Part shown: positions 27,075 through 37,065 of the stretch, one piece after another
Position numbering within the stretch: the stretch's first letter is position 1
How the letters are laid out: every line of letters begins with the position of its first letter
Assembly (NCBI GenBank): GCA_013152435.1
Contig: JAADGJ010000106.1
Span: 124,918-188,917, forward strand
DNA from: Chloroflexota bacterium
GTDB taxonomy: Bacteria; Chloroflexota; Anaerolineae; DUEN01
Direction: 5' to 3'
Length of the DNA: 64,000 nt
The notes under the pieces: generated by a model
Seen by the model: only the letters and a program-made list of their open reading frames with translations
What the model was told of the DNA's origin: nothing
The model's database searches: none
Translations under genes and position numbers: made by a program

Positions 27075-29213
27075 GTGAAGACGCCGGGAGACTTCTTCGT
27101 GAGCGTATCGACCGACCAGGAGCGCAGGGCGGCCTCCCACGGCCGCCGAGAAGAGATCATCGACGTTCGCGGCGTGTGTCCGCACGACTGCCCCGACACA
27201 TGCGCCTGGATCGCCACGGTGGATCGGGCGACGGGGCGCGCCATCCGCCTGCGCGGCGCCGAAGATCACCCGATCACGCGCGGGTTCCTGTGCACCAAGG
27301 TGAACCATTACCTGGAGCGCACCTATCACCCGGACCGGCTGCTTTATCCCCTACGCCGGACGGGCGCCAAGGGCGAGGGACGCTTCGAGCGCATCTCCTG
27401 GGACGAGGCGCTGGACGAGATCGCCCGGCGTCTGAAGGAGATCCTCGAGCGCTACGGGGCGGAGGCCATCCTGCCCTACTCCTACGCCGGCACCATGGGG
27501 ATCGTCCAGAGCCAATCCATGGACCGGCGCTTCTTCCATCGGCTGGGTGCCACCCGGTTGCTGCGCACCATCTGCTCCGAGGCGGGCTTCATCGGGCTGA
27601 GGTACACGCTGGGCATCGCCCGCGGCACGCCACCCGAGGAATTCGCCCATGCCCGTTACATTCTCCTCTGGGGCGCCAATCTCCTCACCTCTAACGCCCA
27701 CCTGTGGCCCTTCGTCCGGGAGGCCCGGAAGAACGGAGCGAAGGTGGTGTGCATCGACCCGGTGCGCACACGCACGGCCCGGGCGTCCGACTGGTGGCTG
27801 CCCATCCTGCCGGGGACCGACGGAGCGCTGGCCCTGGCCATGATGCACGTGATCTTCCGGGACGGGCTGGAGGACCGGGCGTTCATCGAGGAGCACTGCA
27901 TAGGTGGCGATCGGCTGCGGGAGCGGGTGGCGGAATGGACGCCAGAGCGCGCCGCCGCCATCACGGGGTTAGACCCGGACGTCATCACGCAGCTCGCCCG
28001 CGAGTATGCGACCACGCGCCCGGCGGTGATCCGCATCAACTACGGCATGCAGCGTCACGCGGGCGGCGGCATGGCCGTGCGGACCATCGCCTGCCTGCCC
28101 GCGCTGGTGGGCGCGTGGCGGGACGTGGGCGGCGGACTGCTCCTCTCCACCAGCGGCGCGTTCCCCCTCAACTATCAGAAGCTGGAACGCCCTGATCTCT
28201 GCCCGCCGGACACCCGGGCGCTGAACATGGTGGAGCTGGGCCGCGTCCTGAACGAGGTGGATGATCCGCCTATCCAGGCGTTGGTGGTGTACAACAGCAA
28301 CCCGGCCGCCGTCGCTCCTGATCAGGCCGCGGTGCGAAAAGGGCTGAGCCGGGAGGACCTCTTCACCGTGGTGCTGGAGCACTTCCAGACCGATACGGCC
28401 GACTACGCGGACATCGTGTTGCCGGCCACCACGCAACTGGAGCACTGGGATCTGGTCAAGCCCTACGGCCACTATTACCTGGCCCTCAACCGCCCGGCCG
28501 TCGCCCCCCTGGGCGAGAGCAAGCCCAACAGCGAGATCTTCCGGCTGCTGGCCCAGCGCATGGGATTCGACGATCCCTGCTTCCAGGATGACGATCTGAC
28601 GATCATCCGGCAGGCGCTGGAGAACGACGCGCCGGAGCTGGCCGGTGTGACCCTCGAACGGCTGCTGGAGCAGGGCTTCGTGCGGCTGAGCCTGCCCGAT
28701 CCCTATCGCCCCTTCGCCGACGGGCGGTTCCCCACCCCCTCCGGCAAGTGCGAGCTATACAGCGAGCGCATGGCCCGGGACGGATACGATCCCCTGCCCA
28801 CGTACGTCCCGCCCAATTGGGAGGCCGAGGTCCGCTCTGAACGAGCGGCGGAAGGGCTCCTGCTGGTCTCGCCGCCCGCCCACGCCTTCCTCAACTCCAC
28901 CTTCGTCAACGTAGACCGGCTGCGGCGGCGCGAGGGCGAGCCGATGGTCTGGATGCATCCGGACGACGCCGCGCGGCACGGCATCGAAGATGGGCAGATC
29001 GTGCGCGTCTGGAACGAGCGGGGGGGCTTCCTCGCCCGCGCCCGGGTGACCGGGGATGTGCGCCCCGGCGTATGCATGGCCCCCAGCATCTGGTGGCCCA
29101 AGCTCAGCCCCGGCGGGCAAAACGTCAACTTCGTGACCTCGCAAGCCCTGGCCGATATGGGCGGCGGGGCGACATTTCACGACTGTGTGGTCAACGTGGC
29201 GCCGGAGGATTGA
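27075..29213 (+). CDS. Molybdopterin-dependent oxidoreductase with [4Fe-4S] cluster
   Basis: About 712 residues, of the DMSO reductase/formate dehydrogenase superfamily. N-terminal cluster ligands are C35, C39, C43 and C73 (CPHDCPDTC, then GFLCTK). ICSEAGF near residue 175 is where the protein ligand of molybdenum is expected, suggesting Cys or a nearby residue. The C-terminal domain (from about 590: [23 protein letters not shown]) is the usual cofactor-binding barrel. No Tat signal, so it is probably cytoplasmic. No electron-transfer or membrane subunit is adjacent; a YbaK gene follows 42 bases later. The substrate is unknown. Confidence 0.9.
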   Translation: MKTPGDFFVSVSTDQERRAASHGRREEIIDVRGVCPHDCPDTCAWIATVDRATGRAIRLRGAEDHPITRGFLCTKVNHYLERTYHPDRLLYPLRRTGAKGEGRFERISWDEALDEIARRLKEILERYGAEAILPYSYAGTMGIVQSQSMDRRFFHRLGATRLLRTICSEAGFIGLRYTLGIARGTPPEEFAHARYILLWGANLLTSNAHLWPFVREARKNGAKVVCIDPVRTRTARASDWWLPILPGTDGALALAMMHVIFRDGLEDRAFIEEHCIGGDRLRERVAEWTPERAAAITGLDPDVITQLAREYATTRPAVIRINYGMQRHAGGGMAVRTIACLPALVGAWRDVGGGLLLSTSGAFPLNYQKLERPDLCPPDTRALNMVELGRVLNEVDDPPIQALVVYNSNPAAVAPDQAAVRKGLSREDLFTVVLEHFQTDTADYADIVLPATTQLEHWDLVKPYGHYYLALNRPAVAPLGESKPNSEIFRLLAQRMGFDDPCFQDDDLTIIRQALENDAPELAGVTLERLLEQGFVRLSLPDPYRPFADGRFPTPSGKCELYSERMARDGYDPLPTYVPPNWEAEVRSERAAEGLLLVSPPAHAFLNSTFVNVDRLRRREGEPMVWMHPDDAARHGIEDGQIVRVWNERGGFLARARVTGDVRPGVCMAPSIWWPKLSPGGQNVNFVTSQALADMGGGATFHDCVVNVAPED

Positions 29214-29255
29214 TCGACAGACGATGGACAAAAGACGGAGGTCGAAAGAGAGGGA

Positions 29256-29762
29256 ATGAGGGAAGAGGATATCCATACTCCGGAGGATCTGGCGCGGTAC
29301 ATCGAGCAGCACGGCATTGAGGCCGAGCTGGTGAGGCCGCCCCATGAGACTCCATCGGTGACCGCGGCGGCCAGGGCGGTCGGGTGCGCCCCGGAGCAGA
29401 TCATCAAGTCCCTGGTCTTCCTGATCGACGGCCAGCCCTACCTGGTCATCGCCAATGGCAACGCCCGGGTGAGCTATCGCCGGCTGGCCGCGCACTTCGG
29501 CGTTAGCCGCAAACGGGTGCGGATGGCATCGCCGGATGAGGTGCTGAAGCTAACCGGATATCCGGCCGGCGGCGTGCCCCCGTTCGGGCTGCCCAACCCG
29601 CTGCCGGTGCTCATGGACCCCGGCGTGTTGGATCAGAAGATCGTCTACGGCGGCGGCGGCGATGACCACACGCTGGTACGGATCTCTACAGCGGAGCTTC
29701 GCCGAATCACACAGCCCACGATCGTAGCGATTGTGGAGGATTCGCGAACATCCCATTCATAA
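29256..29762 (+). CDS. YbaK/ProX-type aminoacyl-tRNA deacylase
   Basis: About 168 residues of the YbaK fold. The conserved lysine and strand are in EQIIKSLVFLIDGQPYLVI. TGYPAGGVPPFG is the substrate-loop motif and LMDPGVLDQKIVYGGGGDDH the following conserved region. Members hydrolyse mischarged tRNAs such as Cys-tRNA(Pro) in trans. The particular specificity cannot be told. It is close to the oxidoreductase gene and may share its transcript. Confidence 0.9.
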   Translation: MREEDIHTPEDLARYIEQHGIEAELVRPPHETPSVTAAARAVGCAPEQIIKSLVFLIDGQPYLVIANGNARVSYRRLAAHFGVSRKRVRMASPDEVLKLTGYPAGGVPPFGLPNPLPVLMDPGVLDQKIVYGGGGDDHTLVRISTAELRRITQPTIVAIVEDSRTSHS

Positions 29763-29789
29763 CCCACCTTCCGATCACGATACGAGGTG

Positions 29790-30173
29790 ATGGACATGCC
29801 CCTCGTCCAACCCAGCAAAGGCCAGATGGAGGCCGAGATCACCAAAGCCATCATCCAGTTCGAACGAGAGCACCTGGGCCGTGGGCCTCAAGAGGCTCGC
29901 GCCTGGATTATCCAGGACCTCATCCTGGTCCGCCTCAAAGGGGTCCTGACCCCGGCAGAGGCGAAGCTGGCTCAAGACACGGAGGGACGGAACCTGATCA
30001 AGCAGGTCCGCATGCAATTGATCGAAGGGTCCCGTCCCCTGCTCGAGGCGATGATCCAGGACATCACCGGCGTGTCGGTAGTCAGCCTGCACAGCGATGT
30101 CAGCACCCAAACAGGCGAACGGATCATCGTCTTCACCCTGGCGGAGAACCTGGAGCACAAGATCAACCGGTAG
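29790..30173 (+). CDS. DUF2294/MpsC-family protein
   Basis: About 127 residues. KGQMEAEITKAIIQFEREHLGRGP and VSLHSDVSTQTGERIIVFTL are the family signature (DUF2294, also called MpsC after a sodium-linked membrane-potential system in Gram-positive bacteria). It has no membrane segment. Biochemistry is poorly known. It sits 28 bases after the YbaK gene and just before a cation-pump gene with a structured leader, a suggestive but unproven neighbourhood. Starts at 29787 (GTG), 29790 (ATG) and 29796 (ATG) are all possible. Confidence 0.85.
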   Translation: MDMPLVQPSKGQMEAEITKAIIQFEREHLGRGPQEARAWIIQDLILVRLKGVLTPAEAKLAQDTEGRNLIKQVRMQLIEGSRPLLEAMIQDITGVSVVSLHSDVSTQTGERIIVFTLAENLEHKINR

Positions 30174-30327
30174 AGGACGGAGCCGGGAGCCGCATCTCCC
30201 CCATCGTCTCCCGCTCCAATCTGCTGACGCCCGGGGAGACCACTCGCGCCGGGTAACACGCGGGGACTTCCCCACCCTCCCGGGTTCCATCGCCGGCTTT
30301 GCCCCCCCGATCTCGCGGCCGCCTTGT

Positions 30328-30357
30328 TTGACGTGAGAAAGCCCACTATGCTATACT
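30328..30357 (+). promoter_or_regulatory. Strong promoter of the P-type ATPase transcript
   Basis: TTGACG (30328-30333), 18-base spacer, TATACT (30352-30357). Transcription would begin near 30364, directly before the structured leader, leaving about 218 bases of 5' untranslated RNA. Confidence 0.75.
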
Positions 30358-30363
30358 CAATCG

Positions 30364-30490
30364 AAATTGAACAACGATTCCATCGGCGGACAGGGCGGAA
30401 GGTACGCTCCCGACGAGGGAGAGGACCGGCCGCCAGGTAGGCCAACACCGTGCTCCTGAGAGATAACTTTGGTGTTGGCCTTTCTTGTTT
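30364..30490 (+). ncRNA. Structured leader with alternative terminator: candidate cation riboswitch, class not assigned
   Basis: The leader folds by eye into an outer stem GGCGG (30385-30389) with CCGCC (30430-30434) enclosing GGT (30401-30403)/ACC (30425-30427) and an inner hairpin CTCCC (30407-30411)/GGGAG (30417-30421) with loop GACGA. The internal strand ACAGGGCGGAA is unpaired and looks like a ligand-binding junction. The GGCC at 30428-30431 can also pair with GGCC at 30440-30443, which is part of the left arm of the terminator stem. Folding of the upstream part could therefore prevent termination. This is the architecture of a transcriptional riboswitch. Known cation classes (M-box, yybP-ykoY, NiCo, Na+-I/DUF1646, Li+) should be tested; I could not match it with confidence to any of them. 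Confidence 0.55.
30439..30489 (+). terminator. Intrinsic terminator (attenuator) inside the P-type ATPase leader
   Basis: AGGCCAACACC (30439-30449) pairs perfectly with GGTGTTGGCCT (30471-30481); the loop is 21 bases and TTCTTGTTT follows. It lies about 95 bases before the ATPase start codon and after the promoter, so it can only act as an attenuator of the downstream gene. Confidence 0.8.
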
Positions 30491-30581
30491 AAACCAGAAT
30501 GAGGCGGAGTAGCCGCGGGTGAAGTCCACTGGGATGTGGCCAAACGACGCCCCAAGGCTCTCCTTGCGGAGGTAACAACGG

Positions 30582-33428
30582 ATGAGTGACTGGTATCGCC
30601 GGGACCCGGTGGATGTTTTGGCGCGCCTGGAGACCGACGCCGAACGGGGGCTGAGCCAAGCCGAGGCCCAACGCCGTCTGGCGGAGTACGGCCCCAACGA
30701 GCTGATCGAACACGGGCTCAAAAGCCCCTGGCTGATCCTTTGGGAACAGCTGACGGCGATGATGGTGGTCATCCTGATCGTCGCCGCCGTGGTCTCAGCC
30801 GCTCTGGGCGATTACAAAGATGCCATCGCCATCGTGGCGATCGTCGTGCTCAACGCCGTACTGGGGTTCACCCAGGAGTATCGAGCAGAAAAGGCCATGG
30901 CGGCCTTGAAGAAGCTGTCCGTGCCGACGGTGAAAGTCCGGCGGGATGGCCATGTGCAGGAGATCTCCGCCCGAGAGCTGGTTCCCGGAGACATCGTGCT
31001 GCTGGAGGCGGGCGACCTGGTGCCAGCGGACGGCCGGCTGCTGGAGAGCATCAACCTGCGCGTCCAGGAGGCCGCCCTGACCGGCGAATCGGAGCCGGTG
31101 GAGAAGAGCCCGGGGGCGCTGGACTACGAGGACCTGCCCCTGGGCGATCGGCGCAACATGGTCTACATGGGCACGGTGGTCACCTACGGACGTGGGGTGG
31201 CCGTGGTCACCGCGACGGGGATGCACACGGAATTGGGACGCATCGCCGAGATGATTCAGACGGTGAAGCGGGAGCCCACCCCACTGCAGCGACGGCTGGA
31301 ACAGTTGGGACATGGCCTGGCCGTGGCCGCCCTGGTGATCGTGGCTGTGGTCTTCGTGCTGGGCGTGCTGCGAGGCGAGGATCTGCGCCTGATGTTCCTC
31401 ACAGCCATCAGCCTGGCCGTGGCGGCGGTCCCCGAGGGATTGCCGGCCGTGGTCACCATCGCCCTGGCCCTGGGCGCCCAGCGCATGCTCCGACGCCGCG
31501 CCCTGATCCGCAAGCTGCCGGCGGTGGAGACGCTGGGCTCCGTCACCGTCATCTGCTCGGACAAAACGGGCACCCTGACGGAAAACCGCATGACCGTCAC
31601 GGTGCTGGATGTGGCCGGGAAGACCGTGAGCCTGACCGAGGTGCTCCAACGTGGGCAACCCGTATGGACACGCTTCGGGAACCCCCACCCGGCGCCGGAA
31701 GCTCCGGCCGAGGAGGCCGCCGCCCCGGACCTGCCAGAGGCAGATGCACGCGGCGAGGAAACGCTAGATCCGTCGCTGCAGCTTCTGCTGGCGGGGGCCG
31801 CCCTGTGCAACGATGCCATCCTGGAACCCGTGGACGATGGCTCCGGGCGTCTGCGCGCGCTGGGTGACCCGACGGAGGGGGCGCTGGTGGTGGCCGCGGC
31901 TCAATTCGGCCTGCTCAAGGCCGAGCTGGAGCGAGCGCTACCCCGAATCGCCGAGGTCCCCTTCACCTCAGAGCGGAAACGCATGACCACCGTCCACCGC
32001 GTCCCATCCTCGCAGGAGCAACGGCCCGCCTGGCTGCCCAGCCTGGGAGATGGGGCGGCCGTGGTCTTCACCAAGGGCGCCGTCGACACCCTGCTGGAGG
32101 TGTCGAGCCAGGTATGGGTGGACGGCCGCGTCGAGCCCCTGGACGATCAGTGGCGCCGCCGCATCCAGGCCGCCAACGACCGTCTGGCCCAGGACGGGAT
32201 GCGCGTGTTGGGGGTCGCCTATCGTCTCCTGGAAGCGCCGCCCGCGGACGGCGAGGAGGAGACGCTGGAGCGCGACCTGATCTTCGTGGGGCTCGTGGGC
32301 ATGATCGATCCGCCACGGCCGGAGGTCAAGGAGGCGGTGCAGACATGCAAGACGGCCGGCATCCGTCCCATCATGATCACCGGCGACCATCCCCTGACAG
32401 CTCGCCACATCGCCCAAGAGCTGGGCATCGCCACCGACGGCCGCGTGATCACGGGGCAGGATCTGGCCCGCATGGACATCGAGGAACTGGAGACCATCGT
32501 CGAGGAGGTCCCAGTCTACGCCCGTGTGTCCCCAGAGCACAAGCTGAAGATCGTCCAGGCCCTGCAGGATCAGGGGCACATCGTGGCCATGACGGGGGAC
32601 GGGGTGAACGACGCCCCCGCATTGAAGAAGGCCGACATCGGGGTGGCCATGGGCATCACCGGCACCGATGTGGCGAAGGAAGCGGCCGACATGGTGCTCC
32701 TGGACGACAATTTCGCCACCATCGTGGCCGCCGTGGAAGAGGGCCGGACCATTTATGACAACATCCGCAAGTTCATCAAGTACACCCTGACCTCCAATAC
32801 CGGCGAGATCTGGGTGATGCTGGCGGCCCCCTTCCTGGGAATGCCTCTCCCCCTGCTCCCCCTGCAGATCTTGTGGGTCAACCTGGTCACGGATGGGCTG
32901 CCCGGGCTGGCCCTGACCCTGGAGCCAGCCGAGCGAGACACCATGCGCCGCCCGCCCCATCACCCCCAGGAGAGCATCTTCGGCCGGGGAATGAGCTGGG
33001 ACATCTTGTGGGGAGGGCTATTGATGGGATTGGTATCCCTGGGGATGGGCTACTGGGCCTGGAGCGCGGCGCATCCCACCTGGCAGACAATGGTCTTCAC
33101 GACGCTCACCCTGTCCCAGATGGGCAACGCGCTAGCCATCCGCTCAGAGCGGGATTCACTGTTCCGGATCGGCCTCCTCTCCAACAAACCTCTACTGGGC
33201 GCCGTGCTTTCGACTTTCATCCTGCAACTGGCGGTGATTTACGTCGCTCCCCTGCAGGGGATCTTCAAAACGGTAGCCCTGCCCCCGGGCGACCTGGCGA
33301 TCAGCCTGGCCCTAAGTACAGTGGTCTTCTGGGGAATGGAGTTGAGGAAGTGGCTGTCGCGCCGGAAAGGTAACCAGGACTTCAGAGCAGAGAGCCCTTC
33401 AGTCCCGAAGAAACCTTCCTCTCCGTGA
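30582..33428 (+). CDS. Cation-transporting P-type ATPase (P2 type, Ca2+/Na+-pump-like)
   Basis: About 948 residues. An N-terminal cation-ATPase domain (residues 1-70) is followed by the actuator with [10 protein letters not shown], membrane pair M3-M4 with [16 protein letters not shown], the phosphorylation site D327 in [14 protein letters not shown], the nucleotide domain, and [19 protein letters not shown]5-M6 read NTGEIWVML and [20 protein letters not shown], giving P2A-like ion-site residues (Asn, Thr, Asp). The family pumps Ca2+, and some members Na+, Mn2+ or K+. The ion here is unknown. A long acidic insert near residues 360-400 is unusual but harmless. RBS GGAGGTAAC precedes ATG. Expression is probably controlled by the leader at 30364-30490. 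Confidence 0.93.
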   Translation: MSDWYRRDPVDVLARLETDAERGLSQAEAQRRLAEYGPNELIEHGLKSPWLILWEQLTAMMVVILIVAAVVSAALGDYKDAIAIVAIVVLNAVLGFTQEYRAEKAMAALKKLSVPTVKVRRDGHVQEISARELVPGDIVLLEAGDLVPADGRLLESINLRVQEAALTGESEPVEKSPGALDYEDLPLGDRRNMVYMGTVVTYGRGVAVVTATGMHTELGRIAEMIQTVKREPTPLQRRLEQLGHGLAVAALVIVAVVFVLGVLRGEDLRLMFLTAISLAVAAVPEGLPAVVTIALALGAQRMLRRRALIRKLPAVETLGSVTVICSDKTGTLTENRMTVTVLDVAGKTVSLTEVLQRGQPVWTRFGNPHPAPEAPAEEAAAPDLPEADARGEETLDPSLQLLLAGAALCNDAILEPVDDGSGRLRALGDPTEGALVVAAAQFGLLKAELERALPRIAEVPFTSERKRMTTVHRVPSSQEQRPAWLPSLGDGAAVVFTKGAVDTLLEVSSQVWVDGRVEPLDDQWRRRIQAANDRLAQDGMRVLGVAYRLLEAPPADGEEETLERDLIFVGLVGMIDPPRPEVKEAVQTCKTAGIRPIMITGDHPLTARHIAQELGIATDGRVITGQDLARMDIEELETIVEEVPVYARVSPEHKLKIVQALQDQGHIVAMTGDGVNDAPALKKADIGVAMGITGTDVAKEAADMVLLDDNFATIVAAVEEGRTIYDNIRKFIKYTLTSNTGEIWVMLAAPFLGMPLPLLPLQILWVNLVTDGLPGLALTLEPAERDTMRRPPHHPQESIFGRGMSWDILWGGLLMGLVSLGMGYWAWSAAHPTWQTMVFTTLTLSQMGNALAIRSERDSLFRIGLLSNKPLLGAVLSTFILQLAVIYVAPLQGIFKTVALPPGDLAISLALSTVVFWGMELRKWLSRRKGNQDFRAESPSVPKKPSSP

Positions 33429-33477
33429 CCGAGACGGAACGGATCATGAGAACAGTAGGAAAGGATAAGGCACTATC

Positions 33478-33966
33478 ATGAAGCGAGAGACACCAACATC
33501 CCCTACGCCCTTCAGGCCGGTCACGCTGCGCTGGACGTTGGGTATAGCGACGCTGCTGTTCGGGATGCTTTTCGGCCTGGGAGCCTACACTTTCGACTAT
33601 GCAGAGGGCACGGCGTATTTCTCTGATGACCCGAATGCCTGCTCGAACTGCCACGTGATGCGTGAGCCATTCGACAGCTGGAGCCGCTCGAGCCATAAGG
33701 CCACAGCAACCTGCAACGACTGCCACACCCCGCATGACCTCCCTGACAAGTGGTTGGCCAAAGGGCTGAACGGCTGGAATCACAGTTGGGCCTTTACTAC
33801 CGGAGACTTTGCAGACCCGATCCGCATTCGGGCATTTAACGCGCAGATTGTTCAGCAAAACTGCGTGAGCTGTCACCAGACACTCGTGAGCCAGATCCAT
33901 CGTTCCGGGTCGCAACAGGAGCTATCTTGCGTTGCCTGCCACGGCAATGTAGGACATGGTAAATAA
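33478..33966 (+). CDS. nrfH: NrfH-type tetraheme cytochrome c (quinol dehydrogenase)
   Basis: About 162 residues. One N-terminal membrane helix (about residues 19-39) anchors a periplasmic domain with four CxxCH heme sites: CSNCH, CNDCH, CVSCH and CVACH. CSNCHVMREPFDSW is the characteristic first-heme region of NapC/NrfH, where a Met ligates the heme. It would take electrons from the quinol pool and pass them to NrfA, encoded 61 bases downstream. Codon and base use is less GC-rich than in neighbours such as the ATPase, consistent with separate acquisition. Confidence 0.95.
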   Translation: MKRETPTSPTPFRPVTLRWTLGIATLLFGMLFGLGAYTFDYAEGTAYFSDDPNACSNCHVMREPFDSWSRSSHKATATCNDCHTPHDLPDKWLAKGLNGWNHSWAFTTGDFADPIRIRAFNAQIVQQNCVSCHQTLVSQIHRSGSQQELSCVACHGNVGHGK

Positions 33967-34027
33967 ACACATGTGCGCCTTTGCGCTGTTGTAAACGAAC
34001 ACAAACCAGCTCAAGGAGGACACTTTC

Positions 34028-35329
34028 ATGGGACAGTTTCTGCTTTCGCGACAAATGCTCGTCTACGTGGTTATTTTCGTAACCACCGCAGTCCTGACGG
34101 CAGCAGTGGCCGGCCTGTTGGTGAATATCACCGAACGCAAACGAGAAGCGGCTCAGTATCCGCTCAAGGTGGTCGAGATTCCAGAGGGTGAGCTCGACCC
34201 GGCTGTGTGGGGCAAGAACTTCCCTCACCAGTACGACTCCTTCATCAAAACCCAAGAGGACTATGGCAAGACCCCCTATGGTGGATCAACGCCCTATAAC
34301 AAACTAGAGAAATACCCGGCCATGGTGCGGTTGTGGGCCGGCTATGCCTTCAGTATCGACCACAATGAGGACCGGGGGCACTACTATGCTCAGATCGACC
34401 AGCGCAACACTCAGCGAGTCCAGGTCGTTGAGCAGCCTGGTGCCTGCATCAACTGTCACGCCGCCGAGGCGCCGCAGTTGATCGCCGAACTGGGCTGGGA
34501 AACCTTCAATCGGACGCCCTACAACGAGCTGAAGGACAGGCTGCACCTGGGTACGTCTTGCGCCGATTGCCACGACCCTCAGACGATGGATCTGGTCATC
34601 ACGCGGCCGGCCCTCATCAATGCGCTTGAGAAGATGGGCGTCGATCTGAACCAGGTGACCCGGCAGGAGATGCGTTCATACGTCTGTGCCCAATGCCATG
34701 TCGAGTATTACTTCCTGGGCGAGAACAAGGTGTTAACCCTTCCCTGGAGCAAGGGGTTGACAGTGGAGGCCATCGAGGAGCATTATGATGCGTACGGCTT
34801 CAAAGATTGGACGCATAAGGAAACCGGTGCTCCCATGATCAAGATCCAACACCCTGAGTATGAGCTGTGGAGCACAGGGATTCACGCTCGCTCGGGGGTG
34901 TCGTGCGCTGACTGCCACATGCCCTTTACGCGTGTGGGCAGCGTGAAGGTATCAGATCATTGGGTGCGCAGTCCGCTGACGAACCTGCGCCAGGCTTGCG
35001 GGACCTGCCACAACCTGCCAGAGGAAGAGCTACGGGCAAGGGTGATAACCATACAGGACAAAACGGCTGAACTCCTACGCCGCAGCGAAGAGGCGCTGTT
35101 GTCTGCGGCGGACGCCATTGTGGCTGCTCGGGAGGCCGGCGCGAGCGACGAGGAGCTGGCTGAGGCGCTGCAGCTGTACCGTGCGGGCTCCCTGCGTTGG
35201 GACTTTATCTCCTCGGAGAACAGCACTGGCTTCCACAGCCCGCAGGAGTCGGCTCGCGTGTTGGCCGCAGCAATTGACCTGGCCCGTCAGGCTGAACTGA
35301 AGGCCCGGCAGGTCACGACCAGACGATAG
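34028..35329 (+). CDS. nrfA: Cytochrome c nitrite reductase NrfA (ammonia-forming), with CxxCH at the first heme
   Basis: About 433 residues. An N-terminal membrane or signal helix (residues 11-32) is followed by five heme motifs: CINCH, CADCH, CAQCH, CADCH and CGTCH. AQCHVEYYF supplies the active-site Tyr and HPEYELWSTGIHARSGV the active-site His, as in E. coli NrfA. The C-terminal helices (QLYRAGSLRWDFIS, FHSPQESARVL) are the dimer region. The active-site heme of most NrfA proteins uses CxxCK; here it is CxxCH, a variant also known in Campylobacter. Function: six-electron reduction of nitrite to ammonium with NrfH. Ribosome-binding site AAGGAGGA precedes ATG. Confidence 0.95.
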   Translation: MGQFLLSRQMLVYVVIFVTTAVLTAAVAGLLVNITERKREAAQYPLKVVEIPEGELDPAVWGKNFPHQYDSFIKTQEDYGKTPYGGSTPYNKLEKYPAMVRLWAGYAFSIDHNEDRGHYYAQIDQRNTQRVQVVEQPGACINCHAAEAPQLIAELGWETFNRTPYNELKDRLHLGTSCADCHDPQTMDLVITRPALINALEKMGVDLNQVTRQEMRSYVCAQCHVEYYFLGENKVLTLPWSKGLTVEAIEEHYDAYGFKDWTHKETGAPMIKIQHPEYELWSTGIHARSGVSCADCHMPFTRVGSVKVSDHWVRSPLTNLRQACGTCHNLPEEELRARVITIQDKTAELLRRSEEALLSAADAIVAAREAGASDEELAEALQLYRAGSLRWDFISSENSTGFHSPQESARVLAAAIDLARQAELKARQVTTRR

Positions 35330-35360
35330 GGAACGGGCTGAAGAGAGGTGGGAGTGAAGT

Positions 35361-36587
35361 ATGAATTCCTTACTGCAGTTCCTGTTGGCTCTGGCCATCA
35401 TCATCGCGGCCGCCAAAGCGGCGGGGTACCTGAGCATCCGGCTGGGGCAGCCGGCCGTCCTGGGTGAGCTGCTGGCCGGTCTGGTTCTGGGCCCCACCGT
35501 GTTGAACATGCTGCACTGGCCCCTGTTCGGCGGCGAGCATCTGGGGGAGACCCTCAGCCTCCTGGCCCACCTGGGTGTTCTGTTCCTGATGTTTATCGCC
35601 GGGCTGGAGGTGGACTTGAAAATGATGATAAGCTCCGGGCGGCCGGTGGTGCTGGCCGGTATCATGGGTGTAATAGCACCGGTGGCCCTGGGGATGGCGG
35701 CGGCGCTGCCCTTCGGCTTTGATCCGCAACAGAGTCTGGCCATCGGCCTGGTGCTGGCCGCCACCAGCGTCAGCATCTCAGCCCAAACCCTGATGGAATT
35801 GGGGGTGTTGCGCAGCCGAGTGGGCGTGGCCCTGCTGGGCGCGGCCGTGGTGGACGACGTGTTGGTGATCCTACTGCTGTCCCTCTTTGTCGCCCTGGTG
35901 GGCGGCGGGGGTGGAGGCGCCGTGACCGTCCTCTGGGTGCTGGCAAAGATGATCGCCTTTCTGGGCCTGGCCATCTGGCTGGGGGCGCGCATCATCCCCC
36001 GTTTGAGCTCTTGGGTAGAGCAACTCCCCATCAGCCAGGGCGTGATGTCCCTGGCAATAGTGGTCACCCTGCTCTACGCCTGGGCCTCTGAGGCCTTGGG
36101 AGGCATAGCCGCCATCACCGGGGCGTTCCTGGCCGGGCTGCTCTTCGCCCGGACGCCCCTGCGACAGCATATCGAGACGGGGATGCATGGCCTGGCCTAC
36201 GCCTGGCTGGTGCCGGTCTTCTTTGTGAGCATCGGCCTGGAGGCCAACGCCCGGGCCCTGGGTATCGGCGGACTGTCCTTCGCTCTGGTCATTGTGGGCG
36301 TGGCCGTGGTCTCCAAGGTGCTCGGCTGTGGGATTGGCGCGCGGTTGGGGGGCTTTTCCAACAGCGAGGCTCTGCGACTGGGGGTAGGTATGACCTCGCG
36401 GGGCGAGGTGGGGCTCATTGTAGCTACGGTGATACTGGACGCCGGTTTGCTGGACGAAGCGATCTTCGCCGCCGTAGTGCTCATGGTCCTGGCAACGACG
36501 CTGGTGACCCCCATCATGCTGCGGGTGCTCTACCCGCAGGCCGGCGGCCAACCGGAGCCGGTCGAGGTTCCCGGGGCTTCGTCGTGA
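35361..36587 (+). CDS. Monovalent cation:proton antiporter (CPA2/KefB type)
   Basis: About 408 residues with 12-13 hydrophobic helices. LLAHLGVLFLMFIAGLEVDL and AAVVDDVLVILLLSL (paired aspartates of the ion path) are CPA2 signatures, with GMTSRGEVGLIVATV near the end. There is no C-terminal TrkA-N domain, so it is the short type. It exchanges Na+ or K+ for H+. It lies 31 bases after nrfA and is probably in the same transcript. A decayed fragment of a related gene lies at 37066-37384. Confidence 0.9.
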   Translation: MNSLLQFLLALAIIIAAAKAAGYLSIRLGQPAVLGELLAGLVLGPTVLNMLHWPLFGGEHLGETLSLLAHLGVLFLMFIAGLEVDLKMMISSGRPVVLAGIMGVIAPVALGMAAALPFGFDPQQSLAIGLVLAATSVSISAQTLMELGVLRSRVGVALLGAAVVDDVLVILLLSLFVALVGGGGGGAVTVLWVLAKMIAFLGLAIWLGARIIPRLSSWVEQLPISQGVMSLAIVVTLLYAWASEALGGIAAITGAFLAGLLFARTPLRQHIETGMHGLAYAWLVPVFFVSIGLEANARALGIGGLSFALVIVGVAVVSKVLGCGIGARLGGFSNSEALRLGVGMTSRGEVGLIVATVILDAGLLDEAIFAAVVLMVLATTLVTPIMLRVLYPQAGGQPEPVEVPGASS

Positions 36588-36702
36588 GTTCGGCCGAATA
36601 GCCTCGCCCTGATGTACGAAAGAACGGGCCGTGGCTTGGTCAGGATTGGCCGCAGCAGGCCGGGGTCAGATGAAAACTTTTGTATCCCGGAAAGGAGTAA
36701 TC

Positions 36703-37065
36703 ATGACACATCTGTTAGTTTTCGTACTGGATAACCTGGAGCAGTGCTCAGATATCCTGGATGCCTGGGAAGAAGCCGGGGTCCCGGGAGTAACCATCCT
36801 GGAGAGCACTGGTCTGAGGCGCGTGCGTGGTGTGGTGCGGGATGACTTGCCGCTGTTGCCCTCCCTGAATGATCTCCTGGCCAGCCGGGAATTGCACCAC
36901 CGCACCCTCTTCACCGTTATCGAGGACGAGGCCACCCTGGAACGGGTCATCGCCACCACGGAGCGGGTCGTCGGTGACTTCAATCGCCATCACACCGGCC
37001 TTCTGTTTGTCGTCCCCGTGACCCGGGTACTGGGTCTGAGGAAACGAGATGCAGGGGAACCATGA
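36703..37065 (+). CDS. P-II-like small protein, paralogue of the 37627 gene
   Basis: About 120 residues with a single alpha/beta ferredoxin-like domain: THLLVFVLDNLEQCSDILDAWEEAG and GVTILESTGLRR, then HRTLFTVIEDEATLERVI and GLLFVVPVTRVLGL. This pattern (strand, helix, strand with GxTxxES) resembles P-II-like proteins that bind nucleotides or small molecules. It lacks the classical GlnB T-loop. GGAAAGGAG sits 5 bases before ATG 36703, which is why the earlier in-frame codon at 36631 was not used. The neighbour at 37627 has the same domain fused to two CBS domains. Probable regulator of adjacent transporters. Confidence 0.78.
   Translation: MTHLLVFVLDNLEQCSDILDAWEEAGVPGVTILESTGLRRVRGVVRDDLPLLPSLNDLLASRELHHRTLFTVIEDEATLERVIATTERVVGDFNRHHTGLLFVVPVTRVLGLRKRDAGEP

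Noticed and set aside
25811..27244. Long minus-strand frame opposite the M20 amidohydrolase
   Set aside because: High GC keeps antisense frames open; the translation has no motif, while the plus strand has full M20 catalytic motifs.
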